In this document: in pieces, positions 48,699-59,446 of the stretch
Position numbering within the stretch: position 1 is the first letter of the stretch
Layout of the letters: the number at the start of each line of letters is the position of its first letter
Origin: Epiperipatus broadwayi
Taxonomy: Eukaryota; Onychophora; Udeonychophora; Euonychophora; Peripatidae
Length of the DNA: 64,000 nucleotides
Assembly: GCA_028023455.1 (NCBI GenBank)
Contig: JAQFVV010006197.1
Location: forward strand, 20,707,254 to 20,771,253
Reading direction: 5' to 3'
Notes under the pieces: generated by a model
What the model saw: the letters and a program-made list of their open reading frames with translations, nothing else
Told to the model about the DNA's origin: nothing
The model's database searches: none
Position numbers and translations under genes: made by a program

Positions 48699-51167
48699 TT
48701 TCTTGTCACTTTATAAAAAAAAACAACAAAAAAAAATGATTATACATAATTTCTGATTAACAGTTTTTTTCACTCATTTTTTTACATAATTGATTGACCT
48801 TGGAGAACAGTCTGGGTGAGGGTTTGAACTTAATATTTACAAAGGTGGGTGTATTGCCGTAATTCCTTTTCTCATCATCATGTGCATGTCATAGTGGTCA
48901 TTTTCCGGGTTATCATTTATTGTATATCTCTACCTTCTCCCTGGGTCGGGAGGTATATAAGGGTTATAGGTATGTCTTTTTAGATCTCTTAGTAAAATAG
49001 CAAAAGCGGTCACAATATTGTGCTTTGGTATATTATTATATTGTTCATTATTAAAAGTATCTTGCTTTAAAAGAATTTGTCTAACTTTCTGTGATCTAAT
49101 GGCATCCATTATAACATTTTCACTTTGGGAGTTGAGAAGTTTTTCTCCATTTTTTATGAAACTATTTTTTTTAACATATGTCCATGCTTTAAAACAAAGT
49201 TTATCATCTCTGTTTAAAGAGTTCAGTTCCTCATCAATTTTGTTCAGATCACATTTCATAAATAAATAATCATGGATTTTATTAAAATGTGCAGCATTGT
49301 ACACAACTAAAGATCTGTCCACTTTCTTCCTTTTCATATCAGGAGGCCATTCAGCATCATTTTTAAACTTTAACTTTGATGACTTCATTAATCTTTCATC
49401 ATTACTTTTCCACAGAACATCTTTATCATTATTATGAAAAGATAACTCAGAATTATTACTTATGATTTCAGAAGATTTATTCAAAACAGTATCTTTTGTT
49501 CTATTGATATCTTTCAACATCGATACAGCCACTCCATTAGAAGGTACTAAACTGGTGTCATCACTTTGAGATGGGCTGGCTTGCATTAGATTTGAAACGA
49601 CCATTTCCTCAGTAATTACTTCATCTTTAGCTAAATCTGCTAGAGTAAAACTTTGACTCTGAGTAATTTCTGTCACATCTAATTCTTTACATTTTTGTTG
49701 AGTAGAGTTGGCATTTGTATTCACTAATCTAATCTCATGAGGTTCCAACCTTATTTTAGTTGGTTGAGGTTCTGTGTCCTCTGCTCCACTCCTCGCACTA
49801 ATAATTTCTTTACCTTCCCTAACTGTTTTAACGTCCGACCCCATATACCATTCTTCAATCTGTACCATACGCGCCAACATGGCCATCATGATCTTTCTGT
49901 CCTCTCTCCCCTCTCTGAGGATCGCGTTAAACTTCGCATCGCGATCGTGCTCCCTCTGTTTGTTTCCTTCTATTTCTGCCATTTCTGCTTCGTTTTTCCT
50001 TAGAAATGTTTTTAGCATAAGACTTTGATTCGTACAACGCTTTGATTTGTATATATCATAAAAGGTTACTGATCCCTGCTCCTTGTGCCAAATCCTCCTC
50101 CGCTGCTGATACTGTTTGTGTGGCTTACTTCCTTTCTCTCTTTCTTCCTTCGCCTACGTTCAGTCTGGTTTTTGTTATCTACGTTTTTTTTCTTTATTTA
50201 GGAATATCATATGACATGTCTAAAATCATTACTAAAAATATACAGGGAAAAAAAAACTTTCTTTCACCCAGTTCGCACTGTTCTCCTCAGTCCTATAATA
50301 CATACATATTCATAATGGGTACATAACATAGTATTTTTTTTTTTTTGTATTTCTGTCAGTAATTCTCTCTTTTTATATATGCCACCCTACTCTCTTTTAA
50401 AACAACACTCGCCACTGCTGTATGGACAAACATGTTTGCTGACAAATTTATTTGATAGGCGCCAGCCAGCAACATGTGACCAATAGATAATTTAATCTAC
50501 TGATCCCCAAATATATACTTTTATATGACCTAATAATTTTTGATTTAAGATTTATATAGGCAAAAAAAATTTAATACTGACTCCGGTAAGGTTTTTTTTT
50601 TTATATATTACAACATATATATGCACACACGTTTTTATTTTTAAAACACAAGAATAATCCTACTTCTTTCTTCTTTTTTCAAAAAAATATTTTTCACAAC
50701 AAACGAAAATATATATATATACGTACACAAATATATATACGCGTACACGTTTTTATTTTTTTAGAACTGGACTTAATTCTACTTCTTTATTTTTTCATAT
50801 GATTTAAACGACAAGAATGAACTCACAAAAACATTATGGAATAACTCATTTATTTTAATTAATTACACTCACGAATTGCTTCTGCTCTCTTTTCAAAAAA
50901 AAAATCTTCACTCTGACTTAACAATATTTGGGAGGATTATATACTGAACCTTTGTGTAAGGGAAAAAAAAATTTTATACATTTGTTTTATTACTATAGTT
51001 TTCACTTGCGCATTTTAATACGCCAAATACGTATCAATATTATGACAAACGACACAAAAAAAAAAATTGAATATTTTTATCATTTAACTGTTTCCTTCCG
51101 TTCACTCTGCAGGGTGTGGGAGATTTCTTCATCGAGCACCACGGAGGGCGTCCAAAAATATAATAAC
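48699..51167 (-). mobile_element. Internal region of non-autonomous LTR retrotransposon
   Basis: 2469 bp between the LTRs, shorter than one LTR, with a single minus-strand ORF (50018-48930). No reverse transcriptase, RNase H, protease or integrase domain is visible, so movement must depend on enzymes from another element. About 14 nt inside the 5' (right) LTR, the minus strand reads TGGACGCCCTCCGTGGTG, a possible primer-binding site, but spacing is unusual. The minus-strand leader before the ORF is about 1.15 kb. Confidence 0.8.
48930..50018 (-). CDS. ORF of the non-autonomous LTR element, 362 aa, gag-like?
   Basis: Start MLKTFLRKNEAEMAEIEG; residues about 1-60 are strongly helical and charged (EGREDRKIMMAMLARMVQIE) and probably form a coiled coil. 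The middle is Ser/Thr/Asn-rich and acidic, followed by a basic patch DMKRKKVDRS and a helical C-terminal third (CFKAWTYVKKNSF; MDAIRSQKVRQILLKQ). The end is YNPYIPPDPGRR. No zinc knuckle, protease or polymerase motif is seen. The helical N-terminus with a KIMM-M block and the PPDPG tail resemble those of the ORF at 58580-59446, suggesting a common ancestor. A structural (gag-like) role is inferred only from position and coiled coil. The frame is intact, consistent with the young LTRs. Confidence 0.7.
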   Translation of the reverse strand: MLKTFLRKNEAEMAEIEGNKQREHDRDAKFNAILREGREDRKIMMAMLARMVQIEEWYMGSDVKTVREGKEIISARSGAEDTEPQPTKIRLEPHEIRLVNTNANSTQQKCKELDVTEITQSQSFTLADLAKDEVITEEMVVSNLMQASPSQSDDTSLVPSNGVAVSMLKDINRTKDTVLNKSSEIISNNSELSFHNNDKDVLWKSNDERLMKSSKLKFKNDAEWPPDMKRKKVDRSLVVYNAAHFNKIHDYLFMKCDLNKIDEELNSLNRDDKLCFKAWTYVKKNSFIKNGEKLLNSQSENVIMDAIRSQKVRQILLKQDTFNNEQYNNIPKHNIVTAFAILLRDLKRHTYNPYIPPDPGRR

Positions 51168-53728
51168 TGTACCGGTATAAATCCACCACGCTTACTCATA
51201 CACAGTACCCGAGTTCAAACCCAGTCCACGTTTAAGAATAAATTCCCAAAACGCCAACTGAATTCAAACCCAAACCCCGGCATGACCAACCGATGATGAC
51301 TTTACACCAGCACAGGGTTATCCCTTTTCTAGCTCAGCTTAGAACATGGACTAAATTCTTACAGTTAATGATATATAGGTTTATTAGACTATAGATACTG
51401 GGACGGTCATTCATGTAACGTATATATTTAAGTTGCCAATACAGACAGTAAGTGGCTAAATAGACTTAGAGAGTAATAAAGTGGAGGACACCAAAATTTA
51501 GATTAAATAAAGTGTTTAATAAGCCAAATATAAAGCATATAAATATAGTGTTAAATAAGACAAATAGAAAGCACATGAATATAATGTTATATAATAGAAA
51601 TATACAGCATATAAATATAGTGTTATACAGTACGGTAAGACTTCATAAATCCTCTTGTATTTGGCTACTAGTCTTTAGTGAACGTTTTATTTAATAAACA
51701 AACTTATGCCAATAGCTGGGTAGTTAAATGATTGACGGGTGGTTAAAAGAATCAGAGTATTTGAGCACTGGAAAAATATTTATCTAAAGATTTTTATTAA
51801 CTTATTTTATTAGAATAGGCTCGAGCCGGAACGTAGACGAACAGTGGAGGTGGTTTTATATAAATACGACATAAGAGATAGATGTGCTGGTGGTTTTATA
51901 TAAATACGACATGGAAGATAGATGAACTGGTGGTTGCCTGGATTCAAGAGCCCTACAGTAATCAATTGCGGTGCATTAACGGAATACCGGGCGGCTTGTA
52001 CTTTGACAAGGCTTAATGCCCCCAAGTAGTTCCGGGACACGACAACCAGCCGGGGTCATTTCGAACCCCGGTGATCCAAGAGATTACCGGGAAAGAAAAA
52101 CTGCTTTCATTCCCCAATGGTAGAATGGCGAGACGCTAACTTCAGCGAAGGGAAGGCATTGCCACAGACGTGAAGGACGAATACTTGAAGCGGATTTTTT
52201 AAAAGAAATTATATAAAACCTGGAAACTATTTGTCTGTTTCTACGCCACAGGCTGAGATCCTTATCCCAATAAAAACATAGCGGACTTAAACTGACGGTG
52301 AAAAACAATAATTAGTTAAATTTACTCTGAAACTCTAACCCTTCGGGTTGACAGGCGGTAGCGATAGTATCAAATTATTCAGTGAATTATTTCTCATATT
52401 ATACATAACATTAATAAACACTTTGAAACCATTATACATATATTTTACGATCGAACCTTAGATTGCAATTATAGGACAAATTAACATAGACTAATAAAGT
52501 GACTTAACATTTATCAACTCGGAATGTGAAAGAATATTTAATTCAGAAAATGAAATTACTTTTAAAATTAAATTGATCACTATTACACACTAATTTACAC
52601 ATAGTTGGAAATATTACTATTGGCAATGTTTGTTCATGAAATAAGCAACATAAGAAAATATAAATGCATTCAGTTGAAATCTTATTACTATTAATTACAA
52701 TTTTATAAATGATTTCTAAAGACTAGAGCAGAGGATTAAAAAAAAGAAAAGAAAATTTACTGACAGGTTAAATAATAGCATTATAAATGATATAAAAACT
52801 TACATATGATTCACTTGATTGATAACATTAAGCACGTAAGAAAGTTAAAGTTCGTGTAACAAAGTTCTCTTCTTTCTTCATCCAGCTTGGTTTGTGACGA
52901 ACGTAGGCGCGCATTTTTGAAAGTTATTTGTAAGGCATAGTAAATTTTGAGATTGGAAGTTGGAAATTCTGAAGTATATGAAACATGATCAAACAGCGGC
53001 ACGAGGATCCATATTGGCGGGCAGAGACCAGCTCCTGGCAATTAGCCCATCAACATTGCGATTCACTGGTAAACTTCTTAATAAGATATTTGAATTATTA
53101 TTAACTGCTGTGTTGTCTCGAGACTACCTCTCTCAAACACGACCAAAGTTAGAATGTAAGTTTTTTTCTAAAATTTGCCACTGCTGACCTTTCCGACTTG
53201 TTTTTGTTTTAGGCTCCGCCTACTTTCTCTAGCCTCTAGCGATGCAGCTTGACCAACAATCAATTATCTGTTTTTAGCAATCTTTTAATTTAATATCCTA
53301 TTTTTAAATTGACATAATAATTACATATAAAAATTCCTTACTAATTTTGAATACAACTTAATTGCTCTGAACATTTGTGCAATTAGATTTTAATTAAAAA
53401 CACTGATCAAAGGAATGTGATTTTTGATCAGTATTTTTAAACGACTTTATACAATTTTAAAACTAAAATTTAAAACAAATACGCCCGCACTGAAACTTTA
53501 AATTAAATGATATAAATTCACAAACCACGCACACACGAATATTATTTCATGGTTTGTGACATTTATATACGGAAACTTTACATATTTATTTATAAACTAT
53601 AGAATATATAACTAATTTATTATTATAACTTAAAATAGACAAAATCTCACTGCGGGCGAACAGTAGTTTGAATTACCGTACATAAAAACACCTGAAACGA
53701 AGATCGGTTCTCCGATCTGTCTGTTTCA
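51168..53728 (-). mobile_element. LTR of a young LTR retrotransposon (right, 5' LTR)
   Basis: 2561 bp, TGTACCGG...CTGTTTCA, nearly identical to 46136-48698. Differences include a TTAATTAAGTAAA/TTAGATTAAATAAA change near 51500 and small indels near 52410-52450. It should contain the minus-strand promoter of the element. The CCGGGGTCA...CCCCGG hairpin at about 52050 (also at about 47017) has a TTTCGAACCCCGG B-box look. Frames of 60-76 codons found in both LTRs are identical only because the LTRs are. Confidence 0.9.
53693..53728 (-). repeat. 36-nt hairpin at LTR end, second copy
   Basis: Identical to 48663-48698; followed directly by (AT)n. Confidence 0.85.
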
Positions 53729-53751
53729 ATATATATATATATATATATATT
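53729..53751. repeat. (AT)n insertion tract between two LTR elements
   Basis: Pure AT of about 22 bp between the end of one LTR (TTTCA) and the palindrome of the next element (TGAAGC). Confidence 0.9.
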
Positions 53752-53786
53752 GAAGCAATGGATCTGAAGCCCGATCCATGCTTCAC
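53752..53786 (+). repeat. 35-nt palindrome, probable start of a second LTR element
   Basis: TGAAGC...GCTTCA with an inner TGGATC/GATCCA pair: same layout as the LTR-end hairpin of the first element, but other bases. On the plus strand it would be the first 35 nt of an LTR, in agreement with the plus-strand ORF at 58580. The matching 3' LTR was not found, so the element's extent is uncertain. Confidence 0.5.
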
Positions 53787-54373
53787 ATCTTCCTATAAAC
53801 TTAATTAGTATTGTAGACCTGAATTAAGTTTATAGTTCAATATCAGCAGGGTTTTGCATTAGAGTTAAAAATAATTATGCTTATCAAATGTGTTTTACAT
53901 TTAAATATTTTGTTTTAAATAAATTTCATTCTATTAATAAAAATTGCTTAACCTATTAGTCAAACATATATATACATCTAGCGTATATATATGAGTTAAT
54001 GCAAAATTCTGCTGAAATAAAATGCTTATTCTACTATAAAAAAATAATAATATATTGTTGTTAAAATTTTGTTAAAATATTTAGTATGATTTGATTTTGA
54101 GATAAGCCCACCAACATTTCTAAAAGAATGTATATTTTAATTAGTTAAGCCCATTCAAGTCAAATTAAAGATGGCCTTCTCTTTCTTTCTTTTTAGTTAA
54201 TAGAATTCAAACTTTAAAGAAAGAAATTTAGAGTAAAAAAGTAAAAGTTATTTTTAGAAAATGTTGCTTTGAAACAAAGGAGCATGGGGAGGCTTATCAA
54301 GATCTCAGATCATACAAACAATAGAAGGTAGCTAAGAAAAAAAGTTATAAAAGGGAGAGAACAAAAGAGGAGA

Positions 54374-54540
54374 TTCATTCAGATTTTGCTATTGGAAGAG
54401 TGATATCAGATTTTGCTATTGCAAGGTTGATTCAAGATTTTGCTATTGCAAGGCATTCAGATTTTGCTATTGCAAGTTTCATTCAGATCTGCTATTGCAA
54501 GGTGCATTCAGATTTCTCTTAGGAGAACTCTGTCAGATTT
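54374..54540 (+). repeat. Minisatellite, about 6 units of 24-32 bp
   Basis: Repeats of ATTCAGATTTTGCTATTGCA, with AGG or TTTC spacers, degenerating at the 3' end. It sits in the leader region of the second LTR element. Confidence 0.85.
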
Positions 54541-54782
54541 TGTTTGTGATTTTATTCCAAAAAGTCTACAATTATCGTCTACAAATCATGAAGAAGTTTG
54601 AACCTGCTCAAGCTAAAAATCGTATAAGTATGATGGATTCTAATATGCTCGGCTAGGCAAATAAATAGCTTTGCCTATCGCCGGGGTTCCTCAATACCAG
54701 AAAAATGCCGTAGTATTTACTCAATCGTCATCTGAACTCTGTGCCGTGTCTGGAGGACTTTTTGTGAAACCATGCTACTGAT

Positions 54783-54847
54783 TTCCACTTTCCTTGTCCG
54801 GTCGAACACATCTCATCAGACGGATCAAGCTACGCCCGTCGATGGAA
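54783..54847 (-). other. Three-way-junction structure with hammerhead-like boxes
   Basis: On the minus strand, in order: TTCCA (54847-54843), TC, GACGG (54840-54836), loop, CCGTC (54823-54819; its last C begins the box), CTGATGA (54819-54813), TGTTC/GGACA hairpin, GAAA (54792-54789) and TGGAA (54787-54783). TTCCA/TGGAA, GACGG/CCGTC and TGTTC/GGACA make three helices round the two boxes, as in a type III hammerhead. Four extra bases after CTGATGA, two before GAAA and one bulge on stem III depart from the consensus, so this may be unrelated. Confidence 0.3.
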
Positions 54848-54999
54848 CATGACCAAGGAATAAGGACGGTAATCATATCTCTCCTCATGAACTATTCATT
54901 ATGCTACCCTTTTTGTCCATACTTTTTATAATTGCTTTCTTGAATATTTATGAAATGTTTGCTTAATGATATTTATAATGTAACTATTTTTATTAGACT

Positions 55000-57040
55000 A
55001 GTTAGATATATGTATATGTGATCATCTACTTAGATATTTAACCCCTTTTCTTCGCTATTCTTCATTACTCCCATGTGTAAATATTTTAATTTCATTGCGG
55101 TTAAGTTTATTAGTTAATTGTTCATATAAAAATCCCTTTCCAGTTTTATTCATACTTGTAAAATTTAGTACGAGTAAGTTTCTTTTTTTTTCTGTTTTGT
55201 TGTTTGCCAATTTGATCTCCTCGATAACGCTTCTTTTGTTCGCCATTAGCTTCTTACGTATGTCAGATTTAGCGATATACATCTTAAATGGTTTTAAACT
55301 CTGTTTTAGTGCAAAGCAATTAGAAACTGCTTTGCGGAAAATTTTTATTATTACACATTATCGAGCAGATTCGAGTTGACAATGTTTAATAAAACTGGGA
55401 AGGAAAGATTTAGACCGCAAGTATATTAATCGGGTTTTCATTGTCTCATTAGTTATTCAGAAATTTCGGGGAATAGCGAAGGCCATTAAATTATTAATAA
55501 TATTTCAAATGTCATTTATTAAAGATATTTATTTCACTAAAAAGCTTGCGTTTGCTAGTTATCTTTTAATGCTTTGTTTTACTTTCAAATGATCCAGGCA
55601 CGCAGAACACATATTTCTAAGTATTTTTGCAATTTAACTATTTAAGCTCCGCAGGTGGTTTTGTCCATGTATCCCGCTGATGCTAAGCTCGTGGCTCGGG
55701 AAGAAAATATCTATGCGTGTCTCAGATAGTGTTGTTGGTTCGTGGGTTAGTCTCGAGAATATACGAAGAGGGCAGGGGTCATAGTATTCTTGATTTAATA
55801 TCTCGCGTATGAGTGGCCCCGAGGTACCTTCGCCTAGTATTCGAACTGGGTTAAGCCAACATACATCATCTGACCGTCACAGTAGATTTTTTTTTTTCCG
55901 CATTCTGGCGTCCATCGTGTGGCTATTCGAAATTTTCCACACCCTGTAGGCAGCGTTTATGTTTTAAATAATAGTATATATGTAGAATTTTTTTTTGTCC
56001 TCGGATTTGTACGCATATATATAGTGATTGTTTTAGATAACACGAATAATTGTTAGTTATACGTGAATTTTTTGCTTCAAGTTGTCGCAGTGGGACGAAT
56101 GTCATTTTTTTAAAAAAAAAAAATTTTTTTTAGTACCCTGAGAAGTTTGTTTTGGTTTAATATATTTATATAAAAAAAATATATATATAATTTTTTCTGA
56201 GTCTTGTTTCCTAATGTGAGCAAATGTCATTTTTTAAAAAATTAATTAAAAAGTTAAAGGTGTCATAAAGTAAAAATTTTTTTTCCGAGTTTGGTATATA
56301 TATGAAATGAATGTTTTACATTTAGAAAAGTTAACACTCCGTTAGTTTTTTTTATATATAGTGAATATATATATGAATGAGAATAAATATCAGAGTTATA
56401 GCAAGATTTTTTTTTCCGAATGAGTAGTTTTGTCGATGGCCAGTTGCCATATTGTTGTTTATCGTATAAAGTATATACCTTCGATGAGGCGGAAGTGTCA
56501 AATATATACCCACCCGCCCTCCCTTAAAATAGCTTTCGTACTTTATGTTACTTTAGTAATGCTTAAATCTGAGAAGTTTTAATATAATAATGTTTTTTTC
56601 GAAATATAACATTTTAGTTAAAGGTACAAATAGATAATAGAATTATGTTTCCGTTGTACAAATTTTTGTAAAGATTAAAATTGATAACATTCTTTCGTTA
56701 ATAGAAATTTTTTGTAAGATCAAAAAGTTTGATAAGTTCAAACTATAGTGTTTCACTTTCTCTGCGTTAGTTTCCTTAATTAAATCAATAATTTTAATCA
56801 TGCAGAATTTTTTTTTTTCACTTTTAAATATTTTGAAATTACGTTCCGTGCAAACAATAGATATAAAATAAGTTTTGTTTCAATAATAACAAACTTAATT
56901 GTCAACTTTATGAAAAGTAAATGCGTATGTTTGTTAATAAATATATATATTAAAGATATATTTTGGGTATAACATATATGTCAGCCACCCTTTAATTAAG
57001 ATTTTTTTTCCCATTTCGGATTATGCTGTTGAATCATTTA
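55000..57040. other. Part of the second LTR element or flank, non-coding
   Basis: No supported gene; frames here lack motifs. A 110-bp block at 55745-55885 resembles 60020-60170 at roughly 65% (GGGCAG, GGTAC-TT-GCCTAG, ATCTGACC). Confidence 0.4.
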
Positions 57041-57160
57041 TTGAGTAACCGTTAGGTGAAGACCCTTTGAGTAACCGTTAGGTGAAGCCCTTGTTTTTTA
57101 GTAACCATGTTTGGTGAAGACCCTTAGAGTAACCGTTTAGGTGAAGACCCCTTACATTGT
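57041..57160 (+). repeat. Minisatellite GAGTAACCGTTAGGTGAAGACCC
   Basis: Four imperfect copies (57044, 57067, about 57100, about 57128) of a unit of 23-33 bp. Just downstream AGCCTGAAATAATAGG occurs twice (57181 and 57248). Confidence 0.85.
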
Positions 57161-57530
57161 AGAGTTCTCGATTGCTGTGTAGCCTGAAATAATAGGTCTA
57201 TGTCCGCAATCATTGTTTCCCTGTCATAGTTGCGACCAGCGTTTACTAGCCTGAAATAATAGGAGTATGCGGTTGGCAATTTGACATTCTTTCTAATAAA
57301 TTCATGTACATGATAATAAAAGAAATATTTGTATAGGTATATCTGTTTGTATATTTATATGTAGTCATATATATGCTTATTTAATGATGTACATATTCAT
57401 ATATATGGATGCATATGGTATACACTTCGTTATAGTTCGGTAAAACCCGTTTTTATATAAATGTTTTTTGAAACAGTTTTTGATCTCAATGCGTGATTCT
57501 GTAAAATTGCTTGATAATTGTTAATCTATT

Positions 57531-57735
57531 TCGGGTTGTGACCAAAATGGTAGTTGGTTTCGATCCCAGGTTCATAATTCGGAGTGGCGGTTATCATGGG
57601 ATTTTACTTTTATTTTAATTTTTTTTGTATATATTTTGTTTTGTTAATCGTACTTTAGGCTGTTTAAATTGTTTTTTTGTGTGTCATGACCAAAACGGTA
57701 GCGTGGTTTCGAACCCAGGTCAGACATGTTACCTT
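57531..57735 (+). repeat. Paired tRNA-like boxes, tandem diverged repeat
   Basis: TGACCAAAATGGTAG-TGGTTTCGATCCCAGG (57539) and TGACCAAAACGGTAGCGTGGTTTCGAACCCAGG (57687) are related (about 148 bp apart). Each contains a good B-box (GGTTTCGAACCC-like) but no clear A-box, so neither is called a tRNA. Confidence 0.5.
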
Positions 57736-58579
57736 ACTTAGTTGTTATGCGTCTTAGACTGAATTAATATTGTCATTTAAAATACCATTTACTTATTCAT
57801 GCATAGATTTTTTTTGAAAGTGAAGTGAAAATCAAAATAAATTGTAATCGCATTAAACTTTATAAACCTTATCAATGTGTGCTTGGATCATTATCCATTA
57901 ATATGTATATTTGATATGGCCATTGTCTTGTCGACTGGCGCCCTTCTCAAATAAATTTGTCGGCAAGTGCAATCTCTCATATCGGATATCAAATAAACCA
58001 AACTATAGTAGATGATCAAAATAACAATGTATTCATAGTGAGCCAAAATAATTTTTAAACATGACTTACGTATATTTTGCTCACATATTTTTTTATATAT
58101 ATATACTTGTATTAATGTAAATGCATTTTTTAGTTGTTTCAGGTGTCAGAGAAAGCCAGGTCAAGCTGTAAGTGGATTATTTTAGTTATATTAACATAGC
58201 AATGATATTTTAATGAAATATAAATAAAGTAAAGTGAGGAGAATAATATGTGGTATAGTTATTAAAGACAGACACGGCAGGATTTTATATATATATATTT
58301 TCATGTACAAACAGATACATATAGGCATAGGGTTAAGATAGGACCTCGTGAGGTAGGCAAAGTTAATTTCTGAAAACATATAAATAAAACAGATAGTTGG
58401 AACTTAGAATAGTGATTTATTTTAGAAAGAATTAAATTTTTTATATATACAGAAGGACATAGCTCCTAGATACGTATAATAAAATATATTATTTTGATTA
58501 GTTTTTTTTTTTCTTGTCATCTAAGTTATAAAATAGTGATTGTTAGAGAACAAAATAGCCAATATTAGGCAAAAAAAAA

Positions 58580-59446
58580 ATGGAGGAACAGAAGAGAGGT
58601 GAAGTTTATAGGTCAATATGTACTCATAGTGACCAAAAATACAATTTGGAAGATCTCATCAAAGAAATGATAGACAAAGACAAAATGATGATGAACATGT
58701 TCCAAGAATTCATGAATATGACATCACAAAGACTGAACCATTTGGAGGAAAACATGGGTCTCCAGCAACAACATACTACCAGAACAATAGTATTACCAGA
58801 TGATGATAATCAGGAAAAGGGACAAGACCAACAAGAGCAAGGTGATATTCAGGTTGAATCACTGATTGATGAAGAAGCATGTAAAGATAGTCACCACTTG
58901 GACTTGTCAGTCAAACACAGAAGGCAAAGTGGAGAACAAAATTGTCGAATCATAGAGGATAGCAAGAGCACAATGATGCTTCAGACTGTGGATTTGGTAA
59001 ACGAAACTGAAAAGATGGGACAAGACATTAATAACAAAATGAGTGACTTGACTGGAGCTACTCCGATACATTTGCAGTATGCCACAGCATGTCTTCAGGT
59101 ATTCAAAACCAAAATCTTAGTGGAAGAGGAGAAAATAGACCAACTAGGAAACCAAAAGATCACAAGCGAACTATTAAGACGTACAACTCGGCATCGCAAG
59201 AATCGAAACCGGCAATATAAATTCAGGAAAGGAAACCAAGCATGGCTAAGAGACCTTAAGCCAAGTAGTAAAGCATGGAGGAAAGTTAAAAAGTTCTTCC
59301 CAATATATAAAGGTCCATATGCATTAAAAAAGAAGTGTGGAGAAAATGCTTTTCTGCTGAAAGATAGTCACAGCATACAAAGACAATACAATGCCAGAAA
59401 CTTAAAACCTTCCATACCACTGGACCCCGGAAAATATGCAAATTAA
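58580..59446 (+). CDS. Gypsy-type retroelement ORF: coiled-coil N-terminus fused to integrase tail
   Basis: 288 aa. Residues about 1-60 form a charged helix (DLIKEMIDKDKMMMNMFQEF) likely to be a coiled coil; about 62-90 is Gln-rich and acidic. From about residue 205 the sequence changes: a basic RRTTRHRKNRNRQYKFRKG, then QAWLRDLKPSSKAW, KKFFPIYKGPYAL, ENAFLLKDS and QYNARNLKPS. This is the C-terminal domain of Ty3/gypsy integrase (K-GDLVWLR-----S--KF-P-Y-GPY-----NAYLL-D---YN--NLKP). Protease, RT, RNase H and the integrase core are absent, so the ORF is an in-frame internal deletion joining the N- and C-terminal parts. It ends IPLDPGKYAN, like IPPDPGRR in the first element. It starts at an ATG after an A9 run. 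Being open for 288 codons, it is either recent or maintained. Confidence 0.7.
   Translation: MEEQKRGEVYRSICTHSDQKYNLEDLIKEMIDKDKMMMNMFQEFMNMTSQRLNHLEENMGLQQQHTTRTIVLPDDDNQEKGQDQQEQGDIQVESLIDEEACKDSHHLDLSVKHRRQSGEQNCRIIEDSKSTMMLQTVDLVNETEKMGQDINNKMSDLTGATPIHLQYATACLQVFKTKILVEEEKIDQLGNQKITSELLRRTTRHRKNRNRQYKFRKGNQAWLRDLKPSSKAWRKVKKFFPIYKGPYALKKKCGENAFLLKDSHSIQRQYNARNLKPSIPLDPGKYAN

Noticed and set aside
49018-50326. Plus-strand frames of 83-94 codons
   Set aside because: Overlap the minus-strand 362-aa ORF or its leader and look like antisense shadows (Phe/Ser/Cys-rich).
57531-57735. tRNA genes
   Set aside because: B-box matches are good, but no A-box, cloverleaf or acceptor stem can be assembled.
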